Below, in pieces: positions 36,549 through 46,337 of a stretch of 64,000 nucleotides of DNA. Position 1 is the stretch's first letter. The number at the start of each line of letters is the position of its first letter. The notes below the pieces were generated by a model, which was not told the DNA's origin, made no database searches, and saw only the letters and a list, made by a program, of their open reading frames with translations. The stretch spans positions 1 through 64,000 of the forward strand of contig NZ_SSON01000052.1 in assembly GCF_029871245.1 (NCBI RefSeq), read 5' to 3'. Both the position numbers and the translations under genes were made by a program. This DNA comes from Pseudomonas sp. BN102 (GTDB taxonomy: Bacteria; Pseudomonadota; Gammaproteobacteria; Pseudomonadales; Pseudomonadaceae).

Positions 36549-37868
36549 ATGACAAAAATCACGTCTTTACCTGCCGATGACAAGAGCTGTGGTTGGTATC
36601 ACCTCAGCAAACCTCGGCAACCAAGGCCTAGCCATTACGGCAAAAGCTCGGCTCGCTGGGTTGTAGTAGGTGCTGGTTTCACCGGCCTCGCCGCCGCCCG
36701 ACAGTTGGCGCTCAACTTTCCCAATGATGAAATAGTTCTTGTCGAAGCGCAGGAAGTTGGGTTCGGTACCTCCGGCCGAAATGCCGGTTTTGCCATTGAC
36801 CTGCCCCACGATATCGGGGCCGATGACTACATCGGCGATATCGACACCGCGAAGATCAGCCTGAAACTGAATCTCACCGGCCAGTCCTTGCTCAAGGAGC
36901 TGGTAGAGCGGCACAACATTGATTGTCAGATGAAAGCCTGCGGCAAGTACCAGGCTGCCATCGAAGATCGTGGCATCGCCGTGCTGGATGCCTACCGGCG
37001 TGGTCTGGACAAGCTCGGCCAGGCCTATGAAATGATCGACGCCGACGACCTCCCTGCGCACATCGGCACGCACTTCTACCGCAAGGCCCTGTTCACCCCG
37101 GGGACGGTGCTCATCCAGCCCTCTGCGCTGGTCAAGGGCTTGGCCGACAGCCTCCCGGCCAACGTCAGCCTCTACGAAAACACGCCCATCACCGGAGTCG
37201 AGTACGGTGAGAAGACCGTCCTCACCCACGCCTACGGCAGCATCACCGCCGACAAGCTCATCCTCACCAACAACGCCTTCGGCATGAGTTTCGGCTTCCT
37301 CAAGGGCAGGATGCTCCCCGTCTTCACCTACGCCAGCATCACTCGCCAACTCACTGCGGATGAACAAGCGCGTCTTGGCGGCAAGCCCTTCTGGGGATTG
37401 ATACCGGCCGATCCATTTGGCACCACGGTACGCCGCACGCCGGACAACCGCCTGCTGATTCGCAACAGTTTCAGCTTCAACCCGGATGGTCGCAGCAACA
37501 CCAAGTACCTGGATCGCTTCGTGAAGAGGCATCGCACTTCGTTCGAGCGTCGCTTCCCGATGCTGCCCGAAGTCGAGTTCGAATATACCTGGGGCGGCTC
37601 ATTGGCCTTGTCGAGAAACCACATGGGGCATTTCGGCGAGCTGGCGCCCAATGTCTACGGCGCACTCTGCTGCAACGGGCTTGGTGTAACACGTGGCACG
37701 GCCACGGGAAAGCTACTGGCTGATTGGCTGGCAAGCGATCGAAGCGAGTTGATCGATTTCCTGCTACGCACCTCCGGACCCAACAGAAATCCGCCGGAAC
37801 CTTTCCTTTCTGCAGGGGTGAATCTCAACCTCAAGTGGGGACAGTACCGGGCAGGTAAAGAGAGCTGA
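36549..37868 (+). CDS. FAD-dependent amine/D-amino-acid oxidoreductase (DAO/OrdL type)
   Basis: 439 residues with an ADP-binding fold at WVVVGAGFTGLAAARQLAL (about 37-55), the FAD motif EAQEVGFGTSGRNAGFA, and a C-terminal GALCCNGLGVTRGTATGKLLADWLA. This is the OrdL/PuuB-like branch that oxidises secondary or primary amines such as gamma-glutamylputrescine or N-methylated amino acids. It is followed by an MFS carrier, a DapA-family enzyme and an aldehyde dehydrogenase on the same strand, so it probably makes an imine or keto acid that these process. Start is ATG 36549 with only a weak ribosome site. Confidence 0.88.
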   Translation: MTKITSLPADDKSCGWYHLSKPRQPRPSHYGKSSARWVVVGAGFTGLAAARQLALNFPNDEIVLVEAQEVGFGTSGRNAGFAIDLPHDIGADDYIGDIDTAKISLKLNLTGQSLLKELVERHNIDCQMKACGKYQAAIEDRGIAVLDAYRRGLDKLGQAYEMIDADDLPAHIGTHFYRKALFTPGTVLIQPSALVKGLADSLPANVSLYENTPITGVEYGEKTVLTHAYGSITADKLILTNNAFGMSFGFLKGRMLPVFTYASITRQLTADEQARLGGKPFWGLIPADPFGTTVRRTPDNRLLIRNSFSFNPDGRSNTKYLDRFVKRHRTSFERRFPMLPEVEFEYTWGGSLALSRNHMGHFGELAPNVYGALCCNGLGVTRGTATGKLLADWLASDRSELIDFLLRTSGPNRNPPEPFLSAGVNLNLKWGQYRAGKES

Positions 37869-38050
37869 GTACGTTTGATTTCATGGCTCAGGGCAAATAC
37901 CAGGGCCGATCACCAACAGGCCCGCGGACCTGATTGCCTGCAGACAATGATTCAGGCGGTCTCTCGAAACTTTCGAGGCTCGTTCGAGTTCGAGCCTCGC
38001 GATGTCATGCAGTCCAGATTCAACCGAAACCCTATAAGCGGGAAATAACA

Positions 38051-39376
38051 ATGACAATTCCTAGATCAGTAGAGGATGTCCCTCTGAACAGCTTCCATAA
38101 GCTGTTGACCCTCCGTTCCGGCGGCGGGTCCTTCGTTGATGGCTATGTTCTGAGCATCATTGGCGTTGCCATGTTGCAACTGACCACTGGCCTGAACCTC
38201 AGCGATTTCTGGCAAGGCCTTATCGCCGCCTCGGCACTGATCGGCATCTTCTGTGGTGGTTTCCTTGGCGGTTGGCTGACCGACAGACTGGGCCGCAAGA
38301 AAGTCTTCTTCGTTGGCCCGACTCTGTTCATCCTCGGATCCCTGGCGCAGTACTGGGTCGAATCGGCCGCGGCGCTGTTCCTGCTGCGCTTCCTGATCGG
38401 CATGGCCGTCGGCATCGAGTACCCGGTGGCGACTTCCCTACTGGTGGAGTTCCTGCCGAAGAAGTATCGCGGACCGCGCCTGGCCACCCTGACCATTCTC
38501 TGGTTCGCCGGTGCCGCCCTCGCCTACGTTGCCGGCGACTTCATCCTGCGGGTCGGTGGCGACGAAGCCTGGCGCCTCGTCCTGGCCAGCCCCGCCGTGA
38601 TCGGCGCGATCTTGTTTGCCCTGCGCATGGGCACGCCGGAATCGCCCCGCTGGCTGCTGAGCAAGGGACGCGCAGCGGAGGCTGAAAGCATCATCAAGCA
38701 GGTTTACGGGCCTGAGTTCTCGCTGAAGAACCTGCCCGAACAAGCGGAAGTGAAGAAGCTTTCCGTGTGGAATCTCCTGCACTCCGGTTACGGCAAGCGC
38801 ATGTTGTTCGTCACCGTGTTCTGGACCTGCTCGATCATTCCGGTATTTGCGGTCTACGCCTTCGCACCCAAGGTCCTGCAGGCGCTCAACCTGAAGGGCG
38901 ACTGGGCCTCATTCGGCTCGGTCGCGATCACCTTCCTCTTCGTCGTGGGCTGCATCATCGCCACTCGACTGATCAACACCGTCGGCCGCCGCAGCATGTT
39001 GATCCACAGCTTCCTCTGGTCCGGTCTGGCCCTGCTGGGGCTGAGTGCGTTCCACACCGGCTCGGAAGTTCTGATCCTGTTCCTGTTCGGCACCTATGCC
39101 CTGTTCATCGGCGGTGCCCAGGTGCTTCAACTGGTCTACCCCAACGAGTTGTTCCCCACCGAGATTCGCGCGTTTGCAGTCGGCGTGGGCACCTCCTTGT
39201 CGCGGGTTGGAGCTGCGGTAGGCACTTACCTCGTGCCCATCTCGCTCGAGACCCTCGGCATCGCCCAGACCATGGTTGCCGCCGCCGTCGTGACCTTCAT
39301 CGGCCTGCTGGTCGCCTGGGCCCTGGCCCCGGAAACCCGTTCGCTCAACCTGCAACAAGCAGCGTCGCTTGCCTGA
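38051..39376 (+). CDS. MFS transporter (sugar/organic acid type)
   Basis: This 441-residue, 12-helix carrier has the conserved loop motif GGWLTDRLGRKKVFFVGP, RFLIGMAVGIEYPVATSLLVEFLP after helix 4 and PESPRWLLSKGR before the central loop. These fit the sugar-porter/aromatic-acid-like MFS groups. The start at 38051 is supported by GGGAAA upstream; the open frame to 37934 is not. It is embedded between the FAD oxidoreductase and the DapA/ALDH pair, so it probably imports their substrate. Confidence 0.88.
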   Translation: MTIPRSVEDVPLNSFHKLLTLRSGGGSFVDGYVLSIIGVAMLQLTTGLNLSDFWQGLIAASALIGIFCGGFLGGWLTDRLGRKKVFFVGPTLFILGSLAQYWVESAAALFLLRFLIGMAVGIEYPVATSLLVEFLPKKYRGPRLATLTILWFAGAALAYVAGDFILRVGGDEAWRLVLASPAVIGAILFALRMGTPESPRWLLSKGRAAEAESIIKQVYGPEFSLKNLPEQAEVKKLSVWNLLHSGYGKRMLFVTVFWTCSIIPVFAVYAFAPKVLQALNLKGDWASFGSVAITFLFVVGCIIATRLINTVGRRSMLIHSFLWSGLALLGLSAFHTGSEVLILFLFGTYALFIGGAQVLQLVYPNELFPTEIRAFAVGVGTSLSRVGAAVGTYLVPISLETLGIAQTMVAAAVVTFIGLLVAWALAPETRSLNLQQAASLA

Positions 39377-39453
39377 AAACTGAACATGCCCAGCCGCTGC
39401 ACAACGCAGCGGCGCGGTGAATAGACAAGACCCTCACCCAAGGAGAATCCAAG

Positions 39454-40365
39454 ATGAACTTTGACGGTATCTTCACCCCGGCAATCACTCCCCTGACCGC
39501 AGAGGGAGCCATCGATAAGTCGGCCTTCGCGCAAGTGCTGGAACACCTGATCGAGTCCAAGGTTCACGGCATCGTCATTGGCGGTTCCACCGGCGAGTAC
39601 TACGCCCACACCGCCCAGGAGCGCTTCGATCTCGCCGCTCAGGCCAAGGATGTGATCAATGGCCGCCTGCCCCTGGTGGTAGGCACTGGCGCCGTCCGTA
39701 CCGAGGAGTCGGTCGCCTATGCCGAAGCCGCCAAGGCCATCAAGGCCGATGCGATCCTGGTCGGCTCGCCACCCTACGCCCTGCCGACCCAGAAGGAAAT
39801 CGCCACCCACGTGCTGGCCGTCGACCGCGCGGCTGGCCTGCCGATCATGCTGTACAACTACCCCGCCCGCATGGGCGTCGGCATGGGCGACGAGTTCTTC
39901 GCTGAAGTGGCCGATTGCAAGAACATCGTCGCCATCAAGGAAAGCTCGGGTGATACGGCCCGCCTGCATCGCCTGGCCGTGCAACACCCCCATATCGCCC
40001 TGTCCTGCGGCTGGGATGACCTGGCCCTGGAGTTCTTCGCCTGGGGCGCCCGTAGCTGGGTGTGCGCCGGCTCCAACTTCATTCCCCGCGAACACGTGGC
40101 CCTGTACGAGGCCTGCGTACTCGAGAAGGACTTCGACAAGGGCCGCCGCATCATGGCCGAGCTGATGCCGCTGATGGACTTCCTCGAAAGCGGCAAATTC
40201 GTGCAATCCATCAAGCACGGCTGCGAGCTGAGCGGCCTGCGTGCCGGCGGCGTGCGCGCACCAATGCAACCGCTCGAAAGCGAACAGAAGCAGGCGCTGA
40301 AAGACGTCCTCGCCGTGCTCAAGCGCAACATCGCAAAAATCACCGAGGGTTCCAACAATGGCTGA
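39454..40365 (+). CDS. Dihydrodipicolinate synthase (DapA) family lyase/deaminase
   Basis: A 303-residue TIM barrel with Schiff-base Lys162 in VAIKESSGD, Tyr134 in LYNYPAR, and the pyruvate-binding GGSTGEYY. Family members are pyruvate- or keto-acid-dependent aldolases, dehydratases and, in hydroxyproline breakdown, a pyrroline-carboxylate deaminase. The AAGGAG ribosome site is perfect. It overlaps the aldehyde dehydrogenase gene by 8 bases. The combination of FAD oxidase, DapA enzyme and aldehyde dehydrogenase mirrors the hydroxyproline route (amine oxidation, deamination, 2-oxoglutarate semialdehyde oxidation), but no epimerase is present, so this is only an analogy. Confidence 0.88.
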   Translation: MNFDGIFTPAITPLTAEGAIDKSAFAQVLEHLIESKVHGIVIGGSTGEYYAHTAQERFDLAAQAKDVINGRLPLVVGTGAVRTEESVAYAEAAKAIKADAILVGSPPYALPTQKEIATHVLAVDRAAGLPIMLYNYPARMGVGMGDEFFAEVADCKNIVAIKESSGDTARLHRLAVQHPHIALSCGWDDLALEFFAWGARSWVCAGSNFIPREHVALYEACVLEKDFDKGRRIMAELMPLMDFLESGKFVQSIKHGCELSGLRAGGVRAPMQPLESEQKQALKDVLAVLKRNIAKITEGSNNG

Positions 40366-41851
40366 GTTGCTGAGCAAAGCGGAGTACGCGGCGCTTGCCG
40401 CCAAAGTGGAATTCCGTACCCAGGCGTTTATCGACGGTGAATTCCGTGATGCGCTGTCGGGCCGTACCTTTGTCACCACCAACCCGGCCACCGGCAAGCT
40501 ACTGGCCGAGATCGCCGCTTGCGACGTGCAGGATGTCAATGTGGCCGTGGCCGCCGCCAAGCAGGCTTTCGACGACGGCCGCTGGTCGAAGCTGCAGCCC
40601 GGCGAGCGCAAGCACATCCTGCTTAGGTTCGCCCAGCTGCTGGAAGACAACGCCCATGAACTGGCGGTGCTCGAATCGCTGGACAGCGGCAAGCCGGTCA
40701 GCGAGTGCCAGAACGTCGACGTGCCGGAAACCATCCACACCATCCGCTGGCACGCCGAGCTGATCGACAAGATCTACGACAACACCGCCCCGACCGGCAA
40801 CGCGGCCGTGACCATGGTGGTGCGCGAAGCTATTGGCGTGGTCGGCCTGGTGCTGCCGTGGAACTTCCCGCTGCTGATGCTGGCCTGGAAGATAGCCCCT
40901 TCGCTGGCAGCCGGTTGCTCGATCGTGGTCAAGCCGGCCAAGGAAACCACCCTGAGCGCCCTGCGCGTGGTGGAGCTAGCCTATGAGGCGGGCATTCCTG
41001 CGGGTGTGTTCAACCTCATCCCGGGAGGTGGGCGTGAAGTGGGCGAGGCCATCGGCCGCCACATGGACATCCCCATGGTCAGCTTCACCGGCTCGACCGA
41101 CACCGGCCGCCTGTTCCTGAAGTACGCCGCCGAGTCCAACCTCAAGCGCATCGTGCTGGAACTGGGTGGCAAGAACCCGGCGGTGGTCATGAACGACTGC
41201 GAGGACCTGGACGAAGTCGCCCAGTTCGTCACCGCCGGTGCATTCTGGAACATGGGCGAGAACTGCTCGGCATCCTCGCGTCTGATCGTCCATAAGGACG
41301 TCAAGGACGAGTTGCTGTCGCTGATCGCCAAACACCTCAAGGACTGGAAACTGGGGGACCCGCTAGACCCGGACAACCGTCTGGGCGCAATGGTCAGCAA
41401 GTCGCACTTCGAGAAGGTCCGCTCCTACCTGGAATACGCCGCCGAGCAGAAGCTCAATGTGGTGCAGGGTGGCGAAACTGAGTCGGGCGTGTTCGTGCAG
41501 CCGACCATCGTCGACGGCGTGGCCCGCGACAACCGCCTGTTCGTCGAGGAGATCTTTGGCCCGGTGCTGAGCGTCACCAGCTTCGCGACCATCGATGAGG
41601 CGATCGAGCTGGCCAACGACACCGTCTACGGCCTGGCCGCGTCGGCCTACACCGGCAGCCTGCGCAATGCCCTGCGCCTGTCGCGGGAGATCCGCGCGGG
41701 CGTGGTGACAGTCAACTGCTTCGGCGAAGGCGATGCCTCGACGCCGTTCGGTGGCTACAAGGAGTCTGGCTTCGGTGGGCGTGACAAGTCGATCTGGGCA
41801 CATGACCAGTACACCGAGCTGAAGACCATCTGGATCAACGCGTCTGCATAA
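40358..41851 (+). CDS. Aldehyde dehydrogenase (PuuC/betaine-aldehyde type)
   Basis: 497 residues with the NAD-binding LPWNFPLLMLAWK, VSFTGSTDTGR, catalytic Glu region LELGGKNP and active-site Cys in NMGENCSASSRL. The end FGGYKESGFGGRDKS is usual for the family. Closest in style to PuuC and related gamma-aminobutyraldehyde or semialdehyde dehydrogenases. It starts inside the DapA-family gene (ATGGCTGA overlap), so the two are coupled and act in sequence. The substrate is probably an amino- or oxo-aldehyde. Confidence 0.9.
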   Translation: MAELLSKAEYAALAAKVEFRTQAFIDGEFRDALSGRTFVTTNPATGKLLAEIAACDVQDVNVAVAAAKQAFDDGRWSKLQPGERKHILLRFAQLLEDNAHELAVLESLDSGKPVSECQNVDVPETIHTIRWHAELIDKIYDNTAPTGNAAVTMVVREAIGVVGLVLPWNFPLLMLAWKIAPSLAAGCSIVVKPAKETTLSALRVVELAYEAGIPAGVFNLIPGGGREVGEAIGRHMDIPMVSFTGSTDTGRLFLKYAAESNLKRIVLELGGKNPAVVMNDCEDLDEVAQFVTAGAFWNMGENCSASSRLIVHKDVKDELLSLIAKHLKDWKLGDPLDPDNRLGAMVSKSHFEKVRSYLEYAAEQKLNVVQGGETESGVFVQPTIVDGVARDNRLFVEEIFGPVLSVTSFATIDEAIELANDTVYGLAASAYTGSLRNALRLSREIRAGVVTVNCFGEGDASTPFGGYKESGFGGRDKSIWAHDQYTELKTIWINASA

Positions 41852-42089
41852 CTGATGCGTTGATTGACCCGATTCGCCACCGCCGTCTGTGCGGTGGTCG
41901 AGTCGGAGATTTTTTTGCTTTACCCGCCCTCAAGCAGCCAGTAGCTCATGGAAGAGCGCCACCAATGCTGCCGCACCAGGCATCCGCCAAGTCCGGATGT
42001 CATCCCATATCCCCATTCGTCATCGAAACCAGTGCGCACGGCCACAGGGGAGTGTGTCGGCCACGCTTTTTCGTAAAGACCAACTGCCC

Positions 42090-43004
42090 ATGCTTTCTGT
42101 AGACGTAACTCAGGTTGCTCCTTCGAGCACCCATCGTGCTTCCTTGACCGTTGCCCACATTGCAGCGGTTCTCTTCGGCTTGACCGGTATTTTTGGTGCG
42201 TTGATCAACGCCGATGCAACGGTCATCACCTATGGTCGCGCTGCCTTTGCGGTTCTTGCACTGCTTGTCTTCGCACACGTACAGCGACGCCCCCTGTTTC
42301 GCGGTCTGAGCTGGCGGAAACTGGCGATACTGTTCCTGTCCGGGGCAATGCTCACGGCCCACTGGGTCACCTTCTTCATCGCCATCAAGGTTGGTGGAGT
42401 CGCGATGGCGACGCTGGGCTTCGCCAGTTTCCCCGCTTTCATCGCCCTGCTGGATCTGCTGGTTTTCCGTGAGCGAATCGGAGCACGTGAGGCGGTCCTC
42501 CTGGCGCTGGTCAGCACCGGACTGGTGCTTGTTGCACCTTCGTTCGACCTGGGAGACCAAGGCACCATCGGCCTGCTCTGGGGCCTGGCTTCCGGCCTGT
42601 CCTTCGCCATGCTGGCGATGACCAACCGCCGCGCCACGCGGGGGATGGACGCCATGCAGGTTGCTTTCTGGCAGAACGTCACCGTCGCATTGCTGATCTC
42701 ACCGTTTTCCCTGGAAGGCTTCGTAAACGACGGCTTGGCGACGGCCGATTGGATCCACCTCGGCCTCCTGGGCGTGTTCTGCACAGGTCTGTCGCAGTAC
42801 TTGTTCGTGAAGAGCCTGGACGGACTCGATGCACGCAGCGCTGGAATGATCATCGCACTGGAACCGGTGTATGCCATTGCCTGTGCCTGGTGGCTTTTCG
42901 GGGAGCGGCCCTCGCTGCTGATGGTTGCCGGAGCGGCCTTGATCATCGTGGCCACGGTTCTGTCGGCGCGGAGCAAGTCTTCCGAGCCCTCCCCTTCCAC
43001 CTGA
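42090..43004 (+). CDS. EamA/DMT-family transporter 2
   Basis: About 304 residues, ten helices in two EamA halves (AHIAAVLFGLTGIFGALINADATVIT; LWGLASGLSFAMLAMTNRRATRGMD), with SAGMIIALEPVYAIACAWWLFGE at the end. Probably a metabolite exporter. The start at 42090 is the first Met ahead of the conserved N-terminal helix, but lacks a good ribosome site, so a few residues are uncertain. It is 238 bases downstream of the aldehyde dehydrogenase gene. Confidence 0.82.
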   Translation: MLSVDVTQVAPSSTHRASLTVAHIAAVLFGLTGIFGALINADATVITYGRAAFAVLALLVFAHVQRRPLFRGLSWRKLAILFLSGAMLTAHWVTFFIAIKVGGVAMATLGFASFPAFIALLDLLVFRERIGAREAVLLALVSTGLVLVAPSFDLGDQGTIGLLWGLASGLSFAMLAMTNRRATRGMDAMQVAFWQNVTVALLISPFSLEGFVNDGLATADWIHLGLLGVFCTGLSQYLFVKSLDGLDARSAGMIIALEPVYAIACAWWLFGERPSLLMVAGAALIIVATVLSARSKSSEPSPST

Positions 43005-43263
43005 CGGTCTGTACACAGCATGCCGCGAGCACACAAGTCGATGTCGCTTTTCCTCAACGCGGTGGCGAGTAGGGCCAACCGACCTCCAATCGACGTGGAC
43101 TATGTTGGCGTCGCGTGATGCCTGCCAGGACTGAGTTCCATTGCCGGTTTACCGATGCGCCGATTGGCGAAACGGAAAGTAGCCCGGAATACCGGCTCCA
43201 GGTCGTCCAGCGACCCGATGGCAGCTTCGCGCCTCCATAACAAGTCCAAGAGAAGAGATCAGA

Positions 43264-44673
43264 ATGACCATCACCAGAGCGGAAAGCGCAAGCAGCGAGC
43301 TGGCGCAAGGCTTCAAGCCTCGGCATATAACCATGCTCTCGATCGCCGGCATCATTGGCGCAGGATTGTTCGTCGGCTCCGGACATGCCATCGCATCAGC
43401 CGGCCCTGCAGCCATTGTGGCGTATGCATTGGCCGGGACCCTCGTGGTACTGGTGATGCGCATGTTGGGGGAAATGGCGGTGGCGAGCCCCGACACCGGT
43501 TCCTTCTCCACCTATGCGGATCGGGCCATCGGCCGCTGGGCGGGCTTCACCATTGGCTGGCTGTACTGGTGGTTCTGGGTACTGGTCATTCCCATCGAAG
43601 CGATAGCCGCAGGCGTTGTGCTGAACAACTGGTTCCCGCAGGTCGAGACCTGGTTCTTTGCACTGACGGTGACCGTGCTACTGACGGCCACGAACCTCTT
43701 CAGCGTGGCGAAATACGGCGAGTTCGAGTTCTGGTTCGCGATGCTCAAGATCATCGCGATCGTGGCATTCATCGCGCTCGGCACTTCTGCCCTTCTCGGA
43801 GCCCTGCCGGATCGTGAGGTAAGCGGCCTGCAGCGCCTGATAGTGGAACACGGCGGGTTCATGCCCAATGGCTGGACGGCGATCATCGGTGCCCTGCTGA
43901 CGACAATGTTCAGCTACATGGGTACAGAGGCGGTAACCATTGCTGCGTCCGAGTCGAGCAACCCTGCCAAGAACATCGCCAAGGCCACCCGTTCCGTGAT
44001 CTGGCGGATCAGTGTTTTCTATCTGCTGTCGATCTTCGTGATCATTTCCGTCGTGCCCTGGAATGACCCCCTGCTTCCGATCCAGGGCTCCTATCAGCGT
44101 GCACTGGAAATCATGAACATCCCTTATGCGAAGTTCCTGGTCGACATGGTGGTGCTGGTGGCGGTTGCCAGCTGCCTGAACTCCTCGATCTACATTTCCT
44201 CGCGCATGATCTACTCGCTGAGCAAGCGTTCCGATGCGCCGGCCTTCATCCAGCGGACGTCTGCAGCGGGCGTGCCCCGGGCTGCCGTTATCGCCAGCAC
44301 CCTCATCGGCATGCTGACGACCGCCTTGAACTTCTTCGCGCCTTCCCAGGTGTTCGCATTCCTGCTGGCCAGCTCCGGGTCGATCGCCCTGCTGGTCTAC
44401 CTGGTCATCGCCTTCTCCCAGCTGCGCATGCGCTCGATGCTGCAAAAACAGAACGCCGAAATCGCCTTCAAGATGTGGCTGTTCCCCTGGCTGACCTGGG
44501 CCGTGATCGCATTCATCGTCTTTGCCTTGGGAGTGATGTTCGTCATGCCTCAACACCGGCTTGAAGTGACCTCAACCCTGGGGCTGGCCGTGGTGATCCT
44601 GATTATCGGTCTCACGACCAAACGACAGCATCTTCAACCTGAGCGTGTCGGCGCCGTAGGGAAAACAGCTTGA
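43264..44673 (+). CDS. APC-family amino acid permease (GABA permease-like)
   Basis: 469 residues, 12 helices, with the amino-acid/polyamine/organocation signature RHITMLSIAGIIGAGLFVGSG in helix 1, FSTYADRAIGRWAGFTIGWLYWWFWVLVIPIEA and FSYMGTEAVTIAASESSNP in helix 6. It resembles GabP and other omega-amino-acid permeases. AGAAGAG lies upstream of the ATG. The neighbouring aldehyde dehydrogenase and FAD oxidase of the putrescine/GABA type make a GABA- or proline-like substrate reasonable, but this is inference. Confidence 0.88.
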   Translation: MTITRAESASSELAQGFKPRHITMLSIAGIIGAGLFVGSGHAIASAGPAAIVAYALAGTLVVLVMRMLGEMAVASPDTGSFSTYADRAIGRWAGFTIGWLYWWFWVLVIPIEAIAAGVVLNNWFPQVETWFFALTVTVLLTATNLFSVAKYGEFEFWFAMLKIIAIVAFIALGTSALLGALPDREVSGLQRLIVEHGGFMPNGWTAIIGALLTTMFSYMGTEAVTIAASESSNPAKNIAKATRSVIWRISVFYLLSIFVIISVVPWNDPLLPIQGSYQRALEIMNIPYAKFLVDMVVLVAVASCLNSSIYISSRMIYSLSKRSDAPAFIQRTSAAGVPRAAVIASTLIGMLTTALNFFAPSQVFAFLLASSGSIALLVYLVIAFSQLRMRSMLQKQNAEIAFKMWLFPWLTWAVIAFIVFALGVMFVMPQHRLEVTSTLGLAVVILIIGLTTKRQHLQPERVGAVGKTA

Positions 44674-44839
44674 TCTGAACGACCGGGAAGTCCCTAGGGC
44701 TTCCCCCCTGATCGGACACGAAGCGCCTGGGCGATTACGCTCCGGCGCTTCCTGATTCCACGAAGATGTCTGGCCTGATGACCCCGGTCGGCCCAGACAC
44801 TGAGTTTTTTGAACCCGTTGAAATTGAAAGAGAAAGAGA

Positions 44840-45868
44840 TTGAGAGAGCGGAGGTTATTCAGCGACGGCTTGCAGGGACGGAACCTCCGGTTTGTTGGTG
44901 AACACAAGGATGAGCGATTACCTCAGGCTCGAGTGGGCTTCGTCCTGCTCGAGCATTTTTCTCTTCCAGCCTTCACACAAGCACTCGACACCCTGGTTAC
45001 CGCGAACCTGATTCGAGCGGAAGCTTTTGCAACCAGGACCCTCACCCTGGATGGTACCTCGGTAGCCAGCGACCTCGGTCTGGTCATTTCCCCGAGCTCG
45101 GCACTTCACGGCGAGCTCTTGCACGAGCTTGATCTTCTTGTGGTGTGTAGTGGTCTTCGAACGACGTTGCGTTCTGCACCCGAGCTGACGCACTTGCTGC
45201 AAGTTGCGGGTGAAAAGGGCGTCGCCCTGGCCGGGCTTTGGAATGGCGCATGGTTCTTGGGGCAAGCGGGGTTGCTTGATGGCTACAAGTGCGCTGTGCA
45301 TCCAGAGAATCGGGCCGCTCTCGCTGAAATTGCCAAGAACAGCCAGGTGACATGCGAGAGCTATGTGGTCGATCGCAATCGGCTGACCTCCGCGAGTCCT
45401 ACGGGTGCCTTCAACATGGTTCTGGCCTGGATCGAGACGATCCACGGTCGCGGGTTGGTCGATGCCATAGTCGATATCCTCGCCTTTGAGGAGTCTCGCT
45501 ATCGAAGAGTGCATCCATCGCTGCACGAGAAAATGAGCGAGCCTGTCCGGGATGCCATCACGCTGATGGGCGCGAACATCGAAGAGCCGCTGACCCAAGA
45601 CCAGCTTTCCCGCTATGTCGGTCGCTCCAAGCGGCAAATGGAGAGGCTCTTCCAGCAGCAACTCGGAACTACTCCGGTTCGCTTCTACCTGGAACTGCGC
45701 ATTACCGAGAGCCGCCGTTTGCTCCAATACTCGGACCTTCCTATTTCCGAGGTCAGCGTTGCCTGTGGCTTTGCCTCCGCCAGCCACTTCAGCAAATGCT
45801 ACGCCGCCTTCTATGGGTACTCCCCATCCAAGGAGGTGCGATACGGCTGTGTGAAATCCACGAAGTAG
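44840..45868 (+). CDS. GlxA-family (DJ-1/PfpI-AraC) transcriptional regulator, paralogue c
   Basis: About 342 residues from a TTG at 44840 (AG-rich stretch just upstream); GTG codons further in are alternatives. The sensor domain has FVLLEHFSLPAFTQALDTLV, VVCSGLRTTLRSAPEL and LAGLWNGAWFLGQAGLLDG. The AraC domain ends with GRSKRQMERLFQQQLGTTPV and ISEVSVACGFASASHFSKCY. It is clearly related to paralogues a and b but much more diverged. Lying just after the APC permease, it probably regulates the permease or the preceding catabolic genes. Confidence 0.87.
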   Translation: MRERRLFSDGLQGRNLRFVGEHKDERLPQARVGFVLLEHFSLPAFTQALDTLVTANLIRAEAFATRTLTLDGTSVASDLGLVISPSSALHGELLHELDLLVVCSGLRTTLRSAPELTHLLQVAGEKGVALAGLWNGAWFLGQAGLLDGYKCAVHPENRAALAEIAKNSQVTCESYVVDRNRLTSASPTGAFNMVLAWIETIHGRGLVDAIVDILAFEESRYRRVHPSLHEKMSEPVRDAITLMGANIEEPLTQDQLSRYVGRSKRQMERLFQQQLGTTPVRFYLELRITESRRLLQYSDLPISEVSVACGFASASHFSKCYAAFYGYSPSKEVRYGCVKSTK

Positions 45869-46337
45869 CCGCCACTGCCGATCTCCATGTCGGGCATCAC
45901 CTCTCCCCGGCGGTTGATACAGGCCGCCAGGAGCGCCGGGGCGATGCGCAGCGCCTCCTTTATGGTTTCAGCCCATAGCACGCATCGCCCGCCGAACCAT
46001 CATTTCGCCCAAGACCAACTATCAATCGAATCGAGTAGTGGAGTTCCGGGACGGAACTGAAGATCTGCTCGTGAGCCGCCAAGGCCACCCCGCATCACCC
46101 AGAACAGTACGGGACGGATCCAATGAAAATCTCGACCCCCGCATCAAGCGCCTGTCGCAGTGCCAACGACCGAACCCTCCCTTCACTCGCAAGCGCCGTA
46201 GCCTCCCGGGGCTCCCTCGCGTTACCCGCAACCACCTGACCTGAAGATCCGGGGAGTGCCCAGGTGCGCCCCGAAACTCGCAGTTCTCTCGAACTTGCTG
46301 TCGTGGACATCACCCAACCTCGTTTCCGGAGCAGACC
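45869..46337. other. 469-base gap, no complete gene
   Basis: On the minus strand, around 45815-45960, an open stretch reads in a protein-like way (for example EALRIAPALLAACINRRGEV) but overlaps the end of the regulator gene and has no clear start, so it may be a gene remnant or chance. The rest holds nothing recognisable apart from the leader of the next gene. Confidence 0.3.

Noticed and set aside
39226..40770. A 514-codon frame on the minus strand
   Set aside because: Antisense of the DapA-family gene and parts of its neighbours.
36549..41851. Naming the FAD oxidase/DapA/ALDH set as the hydroxyproline pathway
   Set aside because: There is no hydroxyproline epimerase, the oxidase is of the OrdL/PuuB type and the aldehyde dehydrogenase is closer to PuuC; only an analogy is justified.
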